A stretch of DNA of 27,205 nucleotides, taken from IMG/VR virus record IMGVR_UViG_3300045996_000288, positions 1 through 27,205 of that record. One strand, 5' to 3'. A program made the translations under genes and the position numbers. Positions 19,707 to 27,149 of this stretch are shown piece after piece. The notes under the pieces are model-generated. The model was not told the origin of the DNA and made no database searches. It saw only the letters and a program-made list of their open reading frames with translations. Source of the DNA: a virus. Numbering within the stretch: position 1 is the stretch's first letter; every line of letters starts with the position of its first letter.

Positions 19707-20711
19707 TTAGGTGGAAGCCGTGGTGCCGTAGAGGTCGGCAATCACGCCGTGAGCCGCCTCGTTCTTCACGATGAGCGTCACCTCGCAGATGAGCACGCCC
19801 GCCTTGGCGTCGGCGTTCGGCACCACTTCCGGGTCCTCGGCGATGGGACGCAGCACGCCGACCTTGAGCTTGCCGGGCTCAAGCAGGTAGGCGTTGCGGT
19901 TGAGCGTAGCGCCCACGCGCGCCCACTGACGGTTCGGAACGACATCGATGTCTCCGAAGTCGGAGATGTAGGTGTCGGCCGCACCATAGATGGTGCCCTG
20001 CTTCTTGCCGCTCATGTTGGTACGGAACGCCGCGACGTTCGAGTCCGACATGAAGGTCGAGAAGACGCGCTTGAGGTAGGGCGACACCATCAGGATCGAC
20101 GGGTTGCCGCCTGCGGTGTAGACCGTCTGGATGTTGTCATCCAGAAGCGCCTTGGTGAACGTGCGCTGCGTGCCGTTGGTGGCAACGGTCACGAGACCCG
20201 CCGAATAACCGCCCGAGGAGCCGCCAGAACCCAGCGAGTCGTTCGTGGCAAGCCACGCACGTAGGCCGCCCATTGCACCCGCGGTCGCAACACCGGACGG
20301 CGCCACAGAGGCTTGGTTCGAGACCATCGTGGCCTCGATGTCGGTGCGAAGCTCGATACCGCGGATCAGCTTGGTGCGGTTGAACTCCGACTTCGGCCCG
20401 GCCTTGGAAACGACTTCCTGGGTCTTGGAGACGACCCAATCCTTACGCATGATCTGCGTGTAGTTCGACACGCGGGTCGTAGCCGTGATGGCCGCGTAGG
20501 TGTACTGATCGCCCTGCACGTACTTGTTGGTCACGGACGGGGTGGCGAGGCTGTCCGTCTGCCACTCGGGGCGAATGCCGTCGATGGACTCGGTGCCGAT
20601 GAGCGAGTAGAGCGGGGTTTCCTCCGGGGTGATCATGCTGATCAGATCGGAGAGGGTTTCGCGGTTGCGAACCGACGTGGACGTCGGGTAGGTGTTTGTA
20701 ATAGCAGCCAT
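19707..20711 (-). CDS. Major capsid protein, SU10-like HK97 fold
   Basis: 334 residues. The N-terminus (RNRETLSDLISMITPEETPLYSLIG, about 15-39) and following blocks (PEWQTDSLATP, NYTQIMRKDWVVSKTQEVVSKAG, ELRTDIEATMVSNQ) fit the SU10-type major capsid family. Further support comes from a long central segment with LRAWLATND and LLDDNIQTVYTAGG (about 149-210), MVSPYLKRVFSTF, DIDVVPNRQW and LLEPGKLKVGVLRPI (about 277-292). It follows the scaffold gene and precedes the decoration gene, the expected order. Oddly, no good Shine-Dalgarno lies near its ATG: GAAGG is 12 bases away, the spacer being CTAAACCCCAAA. It may depend on coupling with the scaffold gene, whose stop is eight bases upstream. Confidence 0.9.
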   Translation of the reverse strand: MAAITNTYPTSTSVRNRETLSDLISMITPEETPLYSLIGTESIDGIRPEWQTDSLATPSVTNKYVQGDQYTYAAITATTRVSNYTQIMRKDWVVSKTQEVVSKAGPKSEFNRTKLIRGIELRTDIEATMVSNQASVAPSGVATAGAMGGLRAWLATNDSLGSGGSSGGYSAGLVTVATNGTQRTFTKALLDDNIQTVYTAGGNPSILMVSPYLKRVFSTFMSDSNVAAFRTNMSGKKQGTIYGAADTYISDFGDIDVVPNRQWARVGATLNRNAYLLEPGKLKVGVLRPIAEDPEVVPNADAKAGVLICEVTLIVKNEAAHGVIADLYGTTAST

Positions 20712-20719
20712 TTTGGGGT

Positions 20720-21694
20720 TTAGCCTTCGAGTGAGTTGAGGATGGAGAGCGCGTCGTCAAACGAGCCCGTGGTCCGCAGCTTTTCGAGACTGCCCTTCAC
20801 CTTTGCCGCCTTGGCCTCGTCGTTCCCGGTGCGACGACCGGGGGGTGTGACGGTGACGGGCGGCACGTTCTTGACCTTTTCCGCAACTTTGGCCTTGTCG
20901 GCCTGGAGCTTGCGGTACGCGATGGCGTCCTTGATGACCCGGAGCGCCCGATGGTCACTGAGTTCCGCCAACTCTTGCGGCGTGAACCCGTATTCCTTCG
21001 GCGCGTAGGTCAGGACTTCTTCCTTGAACGCCTTGAAACCCTCGTCCGTGCGGAGTTCGGGAACGGCGTCCTTGAGGAGTTCCATTTCGCGGGCGACCTG
21101 CTGGCGGGCCTGTTCGGCGCGGTCAGCTTCGGCCTTTTGAGCCTGCACACGTTGGGCGTGGTCGAGCCGACGCCATTCCAATACCGCCTGATCCCGTTTG
21201 TCCTTCTGGATGAAGTACTCAAACGGATCACTGTCCCGCAGGGCAACGTCAGGCTCGGGAGGCATCGACCGCTCTAACAGCGCCTTGGCGTGCTGGACGG
21301 TCTGGGTGAAGAATTGCTCTTGCTGCGCGATTTGCGCCTGCTTGGCCGCGACCTCGTTGGCTTTCGCCTCGTAGTCGGCCTGCTTGGCGCGATAATCCTT
21401 TGCCTCGTCGTAAGCCTTCTTGAGGTCCGCAATAGCGACCACCGTCCCATCCCGCAGGCGGGTCTTGTGGTTGCCGTGTAGGATCTCCTCCTCGGGCTCG
21501 TCGTCGGGCTCTGGGGCCTCGGCCGGTTCGGCTTCGGCGGGTTCCGCTTCCTCAACCTCGGGCTCATCCGCGGATGGCGTCGGTTCAGCGGGTGTCGTGT
21601 CCTCCTGGTCGTTGAGGAGGCCGAGAGCATGGTCGAAAGACGTGTTCTCGGGTTCGCTCTCCCCCGCAGGGGCAGCGTTGAGTTCGGGTTCCAA
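20720..21694 (-). CDS. Capsid scaffolding protein
   Basis: 324 residues, starting with TTG (21692-21694). The TTG is supported because it sits five bases from AAGAGA in a leader identical to that of the 27137 gene. The first 72 residues are very acidic and Pro/Glu/Ala rich, residues 78-250 are highly charged helices with coiled-coil character (YEAKANEVAAKQAQIAQQEQF, QARQQVAREMELLKDA), and the C-terminus is basic (TPPGRRTG, KAAKVKGSLEKLR), as in scaffolds that bind coat protein through a basic tail. The gene lies directly before the capsid gene. No protease motif is visible. Confidence 0.85.
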   Translation of the reverse strand: MEPELNAAPAGESEPENTSFDHALGLLNDQEDTTPAEPTPSADEPEVEEAEPAEAEPAEAPEPDDEPEEEILHGNHKTRLRDGTVVAIADLKKAYDEAKDYRAKQADYEAKANEVAAKQAQIAQQEQFFTQTVQHAKALLERSMPPEPDVALRDSDPFEYFIQKDKRDQAVLEWRRLDHAQRVQAQKAEADRAEQARQQVAREMELLKDAVPELRTDEGFKAFKEEVLTYAPKEYGFTPQELAELSDHRALRVIKDAIAYRKLQADKAKVAEKVKNVPPVTVTPPGRRTGNDEAKAAKVKGSLEKLRTTGSFDDALSILNSLEG

Positions 21695-21706
21695 TGGGAT
21701 CTCTTA
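21695..21706 (-). promoter_or_regulatory. TAAGAGATCCCA leader defining the TTG start of the scaffold gene
   Basis: The 12 bases TAAGAGATCCCA precede the TTG and are identical to those before the ATG at 27137. AAGAGA acts as the ribosome-binding site with five bases of spacing. Conservation of the whole leader at two distant genes supports the unusual TTG start. Confidence 0.6.
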
Positions 21707-21717
21707 AAGTTACCACG

Positions 21718-21736
21718 CCGAGGGATCGGACCTCGG
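21718..21736. other. Hairpin in the scaffold 5' leader
   Basis: CCGAGG (21718-21723) pairs with CCTCGG (21731-21736) around a seven-base loop. It lies between the upstream terminator and the scaffold ribosome-binding site. No -35/-10 pair was found in this 77-base gap, although a promoter is expected after the terminator. Confidence 0.4.
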
Positions 21737-21760
21737 GTGAGCGGACGCACCGCTTCGTGG

Positions 21761-21785
21761 AAAAACTGCCGTCAGGCGACGGCAG
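21761..21785 (-). terminator. Rho-independent terminator
   Basis: On the minus strand CTGCCGTC-GCCT-GACGGCAG is followed immediately by TTTTT: an 8-bp perfect stem, four-base loop and U-tract. The stem overlaps the stop codon (21772-21774) of the 77-residue gene. It separates the fibre genes from the scaffold-capsid genes, so capsid expression probably depends on readthrough or an own promoter. Confidence 0.85.
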
Positions 21786-22005
21786 GCGGCTTCCGGCCTT
21801 CCTGAACGCCGCGAATGACAGCAGCGTCTAGGGCAGTCCGAAACTTGCGAATGGCGAGAATGAACAGCCGCCCGTCGAGCACGTCGCCGGTATCCTTGGC
21901 GGCGAGCAATGCCTCGTAGGCGTCGCGTTCGATCTGTTCGAGGTAAGGGCGTGTGCCCTCAAGAAGGGCTTTGGCCTCTTGCGCGCGGCGCTCGACTTCG
22001 GTCAT
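21772..22005 (-). CDS. Small helical protein, unknown
   Basis: 77 residues, almost wholly helical and charged (EVERRAQEAKALLEGTRPYLEQIERDAYEALLAA, then LFILAIRKFRTALDAAVIRG). Small proteins of this type occur close to portal or scaffold genes in many phages, but I know no function. It is coupled to the gene upstream by ATGA, and its last codons are built into the stem of a terminator. Confidence 0.65.
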   Translation of the reverse strand: MTEVERRAQEAKALLEGTRPYLEQIERDAYEALLAAKDTGDVLDGRLFILAIRKFRTALDAAVIRGVQEGRKPPAVA

Positions 22006-22349
22006 ACGCCGTGCCCACGCTCGATCTGAACGAGGGACGATCCCGACGAGGTGATCGCGGCCATGTAGGTCACGCGGGTCGTCTCGTTGGAGCCCGCTTG
22101 GAACGGGGTCGTGACGATCACCTGCGACGACGGCGGGATGGCGAGGCGGTCGGTGGTCGCCTCGACGGTCACGTCACCGAAGCAGACGTGGACCCACACG
22201 GTTCCTGTGTTGCTGATGATGACCTGATCGCCGGGGGCGCTCGGGAGCGCGACCCGCGACGTGGTGGTCGAGGCCGTCAGGCTCGCCCCGCCCGTGGGCT
22301 CGAACGGATACGGGGTCGCGTAGTCCGACCTGTTGGGAATGGATGCCAT
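22002..22349 (-). CDS. Small beta-rich structural protein
   Basis: 115 residues. A proline-containing start (SIPNRSDYATPYPFEPTGG) leads into Thr/Ser-rich beta strands (ASTTTSRVALPS, DQVIISNTGTVWVHVCFGDVTVEA) and IPPSSQVIVTTPF. The N.GT.W..V.FGD..V.A pattern with a following IPP is frequent in short phage virion proteins. Its leader TAGGGGTTACA-ATG strongly resembles that of the holin-like gene. Probably a minor head or fibre-associated protein. Confidence 0.6.
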   Translation of the reverse strand: MASIPNRSDYATPYPFEPTGGASLTASTTTSRVALPSAPGDQVIISNTGTVWVHVCFGDVTVEATTDRLAIPPSSQVIVTTPFQAGSNETTRVTYMAAITSSGSSLVQIERGHGV

Positions 22350-22357
22350 TGTAACCC

Positions 22358-24943
22358 CTAAGCCGCCATAAGCAGCATCATCACGTCTTCTTCGTCCTCG
22401 TCTTCGAGGATCGCCTCAAGGATCTCGACCGCCTGCGCGGCAAGCGCCTGCATGTCGGCGTCCTGCCGGGCCATCTCGGCGACGACCTGATCCCAGGCGA
22501 CCGCGAGCGCTGGGGCCGAGGGGGCGAGGATGTCCCCGTCCGGTGCCCTGCGAGCCGCCGTGACGGCGGCTTTGGCGGCGGCTGGTGCCGGGGTAGACCC
22601 GTCGTCAACGGGCGCCAGAACCGCCCGGAAGCGGTCCCGCAGGCGTTCTAGGGTCGAGCGCGGGTCTTTGAGCCGCTTGGAGCGGCGCACGTCACCCTGA
22701 GGGGCGTACGAGCCGCCCCGTTTGACGGTGGCGACGGGAACATCGGGAACGACTGTTGCCGTTTCCGTGATATAGTAGCCATCAACGATGTATTGCCGGT
22801 CGCCGGTCTCGTTGAGGTAAGGCGGTCCGACGATGTATTCGCGGCTCGAAGCGGCAGCGGCGGCCGTGGCCGTTCCTGCGACAAGCGACGCCGTGGCAAC
22901 AATTGTAGCCCCGGCTGCGGTGGCGTCCCCTGTCGCAGTGCCCGCGACGAGGCTCGCCGTGGCGGTGATCGTTGCGCCGGGAGCGGTGTCATCGACCCCG
23001 GCCGCCGTGACCGTCTCGATGATGTAGTAGTTGGCGGTGACGTACTGTCTGGCGCCGGTTTCGTTCAGATAGGGCGGGCCGACGATGTATTCGCGGCGTG
23101 AGGCGGGCGCGGAGCCCCCTTCTGCGCTCCCGGCCTGCATCGAGGCCGTGACGGTGATGGTCGAGCCCGCGGCCGTGGCATTGCCCGAGCCTTCGGCTGT
23201 CCCGGCCACCAACGAGGCCGTCGCGGTGATCGTATCCCCGGCCGCGGTCGCATCGCCCGTAGCGGTGCCCGCGACAAGGCTGGCGGTCGCCGTTGGGGTT
23301 GACGCCGCCGCAGAGGCATCGCCCGTCGCGGTGCCAGCCTCTAGGCTCGCCGTGGCAGCAATCGTTGACCCGGCCGCCGTCCCGTCAATCGACGCCGCGC
23401 CAGCGATAAGGCTCGCCGTGGCGGTGATGGTGGCACCGCTCGCGGCGGCGTCGCCCGTGGCGGTGCCCGCCTCCATTGAGGCCGTAGCGGTGATCGTGGC
23501 GCCGGTCGCTGTGCCGTTCGTGCCCGCCAGCGGTGGCGTGGTCTTGTAGGTGTGGCCCGATCCCAGCCCATCGGTCAGGCCGAGGTAGTGCGCGAGCCGC
23601 CCCTCGACCCTCTCCCGGGTGTCCGTCGAGGCATCGTCAATGAAGCCGATAGCTCGGAACGAGCACGCCGCCGGAAGGTTTACGCCGTCATGCGTGCCAA
23701 GCCAGATCGCCGTTGAACCGCTCGGCGTCGTGGTGTTGGATTGCGAGTCAACTTGGGTGCCGTTGATGTAGGCGGCGCTCGTGGTCGCGGTCTTGACGAC
23801 GGTGAGGATCTTGTAGCTCGTGGACAGCGTTGCCCCCGAGAAGATCATGATGCCGTCTGTCGCCGCGTCGCCCCAATCGAAGCGGCTGTCGCCCTCTAGC
23901 CCCATGCGGCTGTTCGTGGACACGTCCCACGAGAACAGCTTCGTTCCCGACGTATAGGCGACGACGGCGTAAAACAGGCCGTTGCCACCGGAGAACAGCG
24001 ACGTGTAGTTGACCGACGACGTGCCGAGGGTGTCCGTCGATCCGTCGAAGACGACGCCGCCCCCGGTATAGGTCGGCTGCTTGGAGCCGGTCGCCTGGGT
24101 AAGGGCGAGCGTGGACAGTGCGCCGCTGTTGTCGACCTGAGAGACGGTTCCTCCCGAGACCGTCACCTTCGAGGCGTCGAAGATGTCCCACTGCGCGGTG
24201 TTTGCCGATCCAAGCTCGCTCGGCGTCCACGCGGACGATGTCGCCACACCGGCCTGCATCGAGGCCGTGACGGTGATGGTCGATCCGTTCGCCGTACCAT
24301 CGACGGCCGCCAGCGGCTCGACAGCGAACGCTTGACTGACCGTTGCGCCGTCAGTCTGCGCCCAGGTGAACGCACCCGTCGAGCCCGCCGTCGCCTGAAC
24401 GAGCCCCTTTAGCGAACAGCCGCAATCGCTCCCGCCCGTCGAGAGCTTTTCGTTCCCTTCCGTTAGCGAGCCGGGGCTTGTGCAGGCCGAGGCCGTAACC
24501 GCGTTGTCGTTGGCGTCGTTGTGAACCGCGAGCCCGACCCAACACCCGTTGACGGTCGGGGTGATGGCGGCGTGCGTTTCGTTCGCCGAGGCGTTGGCCT
24601 CGTGCGAGTATTGGTTGAACGGATCGCCTGACGCCTTGGTGCCGCGCAGAACGACGAGAACGCCCGAGCACGAACCCGTGAACCCGCTCGCCGTGATGGT
24701 CTTGGCCGACGTGCCCGACGTAGCAAACTTGTAGAACAGGCGCCCGCAGCCCGCGACAGACGACTTTTCCGTCCAGGTGTTGCCGCCCGTGTCGTTGTCC
24801 GTGACGGTGGGCGCGGCGTCGGCGTCCCGGTTCGTGGTCGCCAGAATGAGCAGATCCCCGACCGAGACAGTCGGGATTGTGATGGTGAACGATGTTGTCG
24901 GATTGCCGCCTGGGACCGCAGAGCCGACGAATGAAATAGCCAC
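22358..24943 (-). CDS. Large repeat-rich fibre / adhesin with LamG-like domain
   Basis: 861 residues with a GTG start at 24943 behind GGAGG. Residues 1-210 are a beta domain paralogous to the C-terminal domain of the GH-A glycosidase. One TITVTASMQAG repeat (219-235) comes next. Residues about 245-460 read as a concanavalin/LamG-like jelly roll (WDIFDASKVT, VFDGSTDTL, FYAVVAY, AYINGTQVDSQ, RVEGRLAHYLGL). Eight more repeats of about 20 residues (479-611 and 655-697) are split and followed by two REYIVGPPYLNETG modules (617-643, 701-727). The C-terminus is a basic stretch (741-775), then helices and an acidic EDEDEED end. It is probably a long surface appendage; an unusual one, because it lies upstream of the capsid genes. 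Confidence 0.75.
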   Translation of the reverse strand: MAISFVGSAVPGGNPTTSFTITIPTVSVGDLLILATTNRDADAAPTVTDNDTGGNTWTEKSSVAGCGRLFYKFATSGTSAKTITASGFTGSCSGVLVVLRGTKASGDPFNQYSHEANASANETHAAITPTVNGCWVGLAVHNDANDNAVTASACTSPGSLTEGNEKLSTGGSDCGCSLKGLVQATAGSTGAFTWAQTDGATVSQAFAVEPLAAVDGTANGSTITVTASMQAGVATSSAWTPSELGSANTAQWDIFDASKVTVSGGTVSQVDNSGALSTLALTQATGSKQPTYTGGGVVFDGSTDTLGTSSVNYTSLFSGGNGLFYAVVAYTSGTKLFSWDVSTNSRMGLEGDSRFDWGDAATDGIMIFSGATLSTSYKILTVVKTATTSAAYINGTQVDSQSNTTTPSGSTAIWLGTHDGVNLPAACSFRAIGFIDDASTDTRERVEGRLAHYLGLTDGLGSGHTYKTTPPLAGTNGTATGATITATASMEAGTATGDAAASGATITATASLIAGAASIDGTAAGSTIAATASLEAGTATGDASAAASTPTATASLVAGTATGDATAAGDTITATASLVAGTAEGSGNATAAGSTITVTASMQAGSAEGGSAPASRREYIVGPPYLNETGARQYVTANYYIIETVTAAGVDDTAPGATITATASLVAGTATGDATAAGATIVATASLVAGTATAAAAASSREYIVGPPYLNETGDRQYIVDGYYITETATVVPDVPVATVKRGGSYAPQGDVRRSKRLKDPRSTLERLRDRFRAVLAPVDDGSTPAPAAAKAAVTAARRAPDGDILAPSAPALAVAWDQVVAEMARQDADMQALAAQAVEILEAILEDEDEEDVMMLLMAA
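22763..22843 (-). repeat. REYIVGPPYLNETG module, copy 2
   Basis: Encodes REYIVGPPYLNETG followed by RQYIVDGYYITET. It is near-identical to the copy at 23015-23095, and each copy follows a block of ATITATAS repeats. Confidence 0.75.
22853..23509 (-). repeat. ATITATAS repeat array
   Basis: Eight copies of a roughly 20-residue repeat (G.TITATASLVAGTATGDATAA consensus) in two blocks, six then two, interrupted by a REYIVGPPYLNETG module. Copies differ at synonymous and nonsynonymous sites, so the array is not entirely new. A ninth copy is at 24239-24289. Confidence 0.85.
23015..23095 (-). repeat. REYIVGPPYLNETG module, copy 1
   Basis: Encodes REYIVGPPYLNETG followed by RQYVTANYYIIET. Paired with 22763-22843; likely a structural unit that caps each repeat block. 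Confidence 0.75.
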
Positions 24944-24955
24944 GAGTGACCTCCG

Positions 24956-26242
24956 TTAGGCCACCGTCACCTTGGGGCAGACATAAAACGTGCTCGACGG
25001 GAGCGCCGCAAAAATGCGGATCGTAATCGGGCCTTTTTGCTGGATCGTGCCCGTGGTCGCCGACATCTTGAACTTCGTGGTCGAGCCGCCCCAGGTCTCA
25101 GTTGATGACGCATAACTCGATGGCGTCGTGAGAATGGTCGCCACACCGCTCGACACGAACGAGCCCTTGGGCGTTGAGGCGTCGCCGAGATATTCGACCT
25201 CGATCCAGATGTCGTTGTTGTCGGGAACCGCGCCGCCGCCCCAGATGCCCTCGACCGTGATCGTCTTGGCCGAGCCCGAGGTATCGTTCCACACCGAAAT
25301 GGGCATCGACTCGAAAGGAGACACCTGCGAAGCGGTCGCCGCCGTGACAATCTTCCACGCAACCGGGGTCACGCCATCGGAAGCGCCGCCCGTGCGGATA
25401 ATGGTCGTTTCCGTGGTCTGCGTGCCAACCCCGTGGTAACGCTCGTGCCGGTAGTTCGTAGCGCCGTCGTCGCAGCGGATCAGATCAATGCCGTTGGACG
25501 GGAAATAGTTAAGGGCTGTCATAACGGTAACGCCGGTCGCGAGCTTGCAGTCCTTGAGGACCATTTGGCTGTTGGTGATCCACACCGTCGCCAAGTTCTT
25601 GCCGCTCGGGATTGCGCTCAGGTCGAGCCCTTCAAGCAGGACACCCGCTCCAAAGTTCGATGGCTCAATGAGATCTGTCGGGAATACGGCCCCGCTGATC
25701 GCGCTCGCGGTGTCGTGCCACCAGAACCGGGTTCCGCCTGGGCGAACGGATTGACTGTCTGCGCCAAACTGCACTGTGCAGTTTTTCCATGTGGTGACAC
25801 CGGCAGCGTGGATTTGGGCTTCGCTCGTCCCGCCGAGCCTGAAATGGCACCGCTCCGCGGACGCCCAGCGGCAGTCAAACCGGATATTGCCGCTCGATGC
25901 GCCCTCGTCCGAGGTCGAATAGAACGACAGCCCGTAAAAATATTGGCCTTCCCATCCGAGGTAGATATTGTTGGCGCCGGTCGTCTTAATGATGGCGCCC
26001 GTGGTCAGGTCAGCCGCAACGGGTGGCACCGACCCGGCACGGTTGACGCACAGGAATTGCGCCCTGGCGGGCGAGTCGATTGTAACGCTCCCTGCCGTCG
26101 TTTCGCTGTGATCGTGGGCGATATAGAACACGTCGCCCGCCGCCTTGCCGGAAATGGCGGCAACGACCGTCGTATAGGCATCGGCCCATGATGTCCCGTT
26201 AGCAGCCCCGACCGCCCCCGAATACACATAATAGCTCGCCAT
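24956..26242 (-). CDS. Beta-helix tail protein / putative tailspike
   Basis: 428 residues. The opening YYVYSGAVGAANGTSWADAYTTVVAAI then GDVFYIAHDHSET is the common start of phage and bacterial right-handed beta-helix proteins. A series of coil-like strands continues to about residue 260 (IYLGWEGQYFYGLSFYS, GNIRFDCRWASAERCHFRL, TTWKNCTVQFG, MVLKDCKLATG). The C-terminal 150 residues (about 280-428) are a beta-sandwich with TITVEGIWGGG and IWIEVEYLG. It is probably a trimeric spike or fibre; no clear catalytic dyad of a lyase or hydrolase can be identified. The ATG directly follows the upstream TAA. Confidence 0.7.
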   Translation of the reverse strand: MASYYVYSGAVGAANGTSWADAYTTVVAAISGKAAGDVFYIAHDHSETTAGSVTIDSPARAQFLCVNRAGSVPPVAADLTTGAIIKTTGANNIYLGWEGQYFYGLSFYSTSDEGASSGNIRFDCRWASAERCHFRLGGTSEAQIHAAGVTTWKNCTVQFGADSQSVRPGGTRFWWHDTASAISGAVFPTDLIEPSNFGAGVLLEGLDLSAIPSGKNLATVWITNSQMVLKDCKLATGVTVMTALNYFPSNGIDLIRCDDGATNYRHERYHGVGTQTTETTIIRTGGASDGVTPVAWKIVTAATASQVSPFESMPISVWNDTSGSAKTITVEGIWGGGAVPDNNDIWIEVEYLGDASTPKGSFVSSGVATILTTPSSYASSTETWGGSTTKFKMSATTGTIQQKGPITIRIFAALPSSTFYVCPKVTVA

Positions 26243-26716
26243 TTAGGCCCCCGTACTTGCGCGAATGTCGTCTGCAGCTGCGGCTGCGGGGGCGAGCTTG
26301 TTGGTGCGCAGCGTTGTGACCTCTGCACCGGTCAGGTTGAACAGGTTCTGGAGTTGCGTGTTGGTCAGGGTGTTGAGAAAATCCCCGACCATGATCGCCT
26401 CGACCCGCGTGGCCGTGCGGTATGCCTCGCGCAGCGCGGCGCGGTTTTGGGCGACGGTCGAATGAACGAACGTCGTCACCGCAAAGCGCCCCTCGGTGAC
26501 GATGCTGGCGATGTTGGCGGCAATCTCCCGCTCGCGCAGGGACGCTTCGAGCGTGGCGACCCGCGCCAGGAGAGCCGCCGCAGCGTCGAACCCGGCCGCC
26601 GCGAGGTACGCGATGGCGTGAACGATCCCGAGATGGTCCGTATGATGCTCGCGCACCCACCTCCGTCCGTCACGCTGTATCGCGTCCTCGACAATGACGG
26701 AGGAGACAATCGCCAT
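26243..26716 (-). CDS. Conserved small phage structural protein, helical
   Basis: 157 residues from the ATG at 26716; the longer frame overlaps the upstream gene without support. The start (IVEDAIQRDGRRWVREHHTDHLG, then YLAAAGFDAAAALLARVATLEASL) belongs to a small-protein pattern frequent among phage tail or head genes with V.E....DGRR.V.E.H.D..G. The middle is helical (REREIAANIASIVTEG, QNRAALREAYRTATR). No strong Shine-Dalgarno is seen, and the gene begins four bases after the upstream stop. Function unknown. Confidence 0.65.
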   Translation of the reverse strand: MAIVSSVIVEDAIQRDGRRWVREHHTDHLGIVHAIAYLAAAGFDAAAALLARVATLEASLREREIAANIASIVTEGRFAVTTFVHSTVAQNRAALREAYRTATRVEAIMVGDFLNTLTNTQLQNLFNLTGAEVTTLRTNKLAPAAAAADDIRASTGA

Positions 26717-26720
26717 CGGA

Positions 26721-27137
26721 CTAGAACTGTATCCGCAGGGTCGAGGCGTTGAGCGTGAACGTGCCCGCCGTCGAGACCACATCGCCGCCGAAGTCGTTGA
26801 ACGCGATCAACTCGTCCGCGCTCGACGCGCCGCCGCGGGACACGTAGTAGACCGCGCCCGCGGCGGTGATCGTGGACGAGGCCCACGAAGCGCCGCCGAG
26901 CGATATTTCCACCCGGTCGTTCGTGGTGTCGATGGCCGACACTGTGACGGTCGCGGTCGCGCCGCCTGCCGTGTAGTTCGTGCCGACGACCTCGTTGGTG
27001 ATGTCGTCCCGAAAATCATGGTCTTTGTTTTCGGTGTAGGTCGAGGTGACGAGCATCACCTTGAAGGTGAGCGTGTCAAAGTCGAGGTCGCCCTTCACGG
27101 CAGCGTGAAGGCCCTTCATGTAAGCGAGCGAAGCCAT
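26721..27137 (-). CDS. Conserved phage structural protein (small beta-sandwich)
   Basis: 138 residues. The pattern DLDFDTLTFKVMLVTSTYTENKDHDFRDDITNEVVGTNYTAGG followed by alternating strands (RVEISLGGASWASSTITAAGAVYYVSRGG, ELIAFNDFGGDVVSTAGTFTL) is a widespread phage virion module with KVMLV.S.YT...D...RDDVTNEV.GTGYTAGG. It is usually a head or tail surface component; its exact role is not settled to my knowledge. Leader TAAGAGATCCCA is identical to the scaffold's. Confidence 0.8.
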   Translation of the reverse strand: MASLAYMKGLHAAVKGDLDFDTLTFKVMLVTSTYTENKDHDFRDDITNEVVGTNYTAGGATATVTVSAIDTTNDRVEISLGGASWASSTITAAGAVYYVSRGGASSADELIAFNDFGGDVVSTAGTFTLNASTLRIQF

Positions 27138-27149
27138 TGGGATCTCTTA
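27138..27149 (-). promoter_or_regulatory. TAAGAGATCCCA ribosome-binding leader (copy 2)
   Basis: Precedes the ATG at 27137 and includes the stop codon of the upstream partial gene. Identical to the 12 bases before the TTG of the scaffold gene. Confidence 0.6.
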
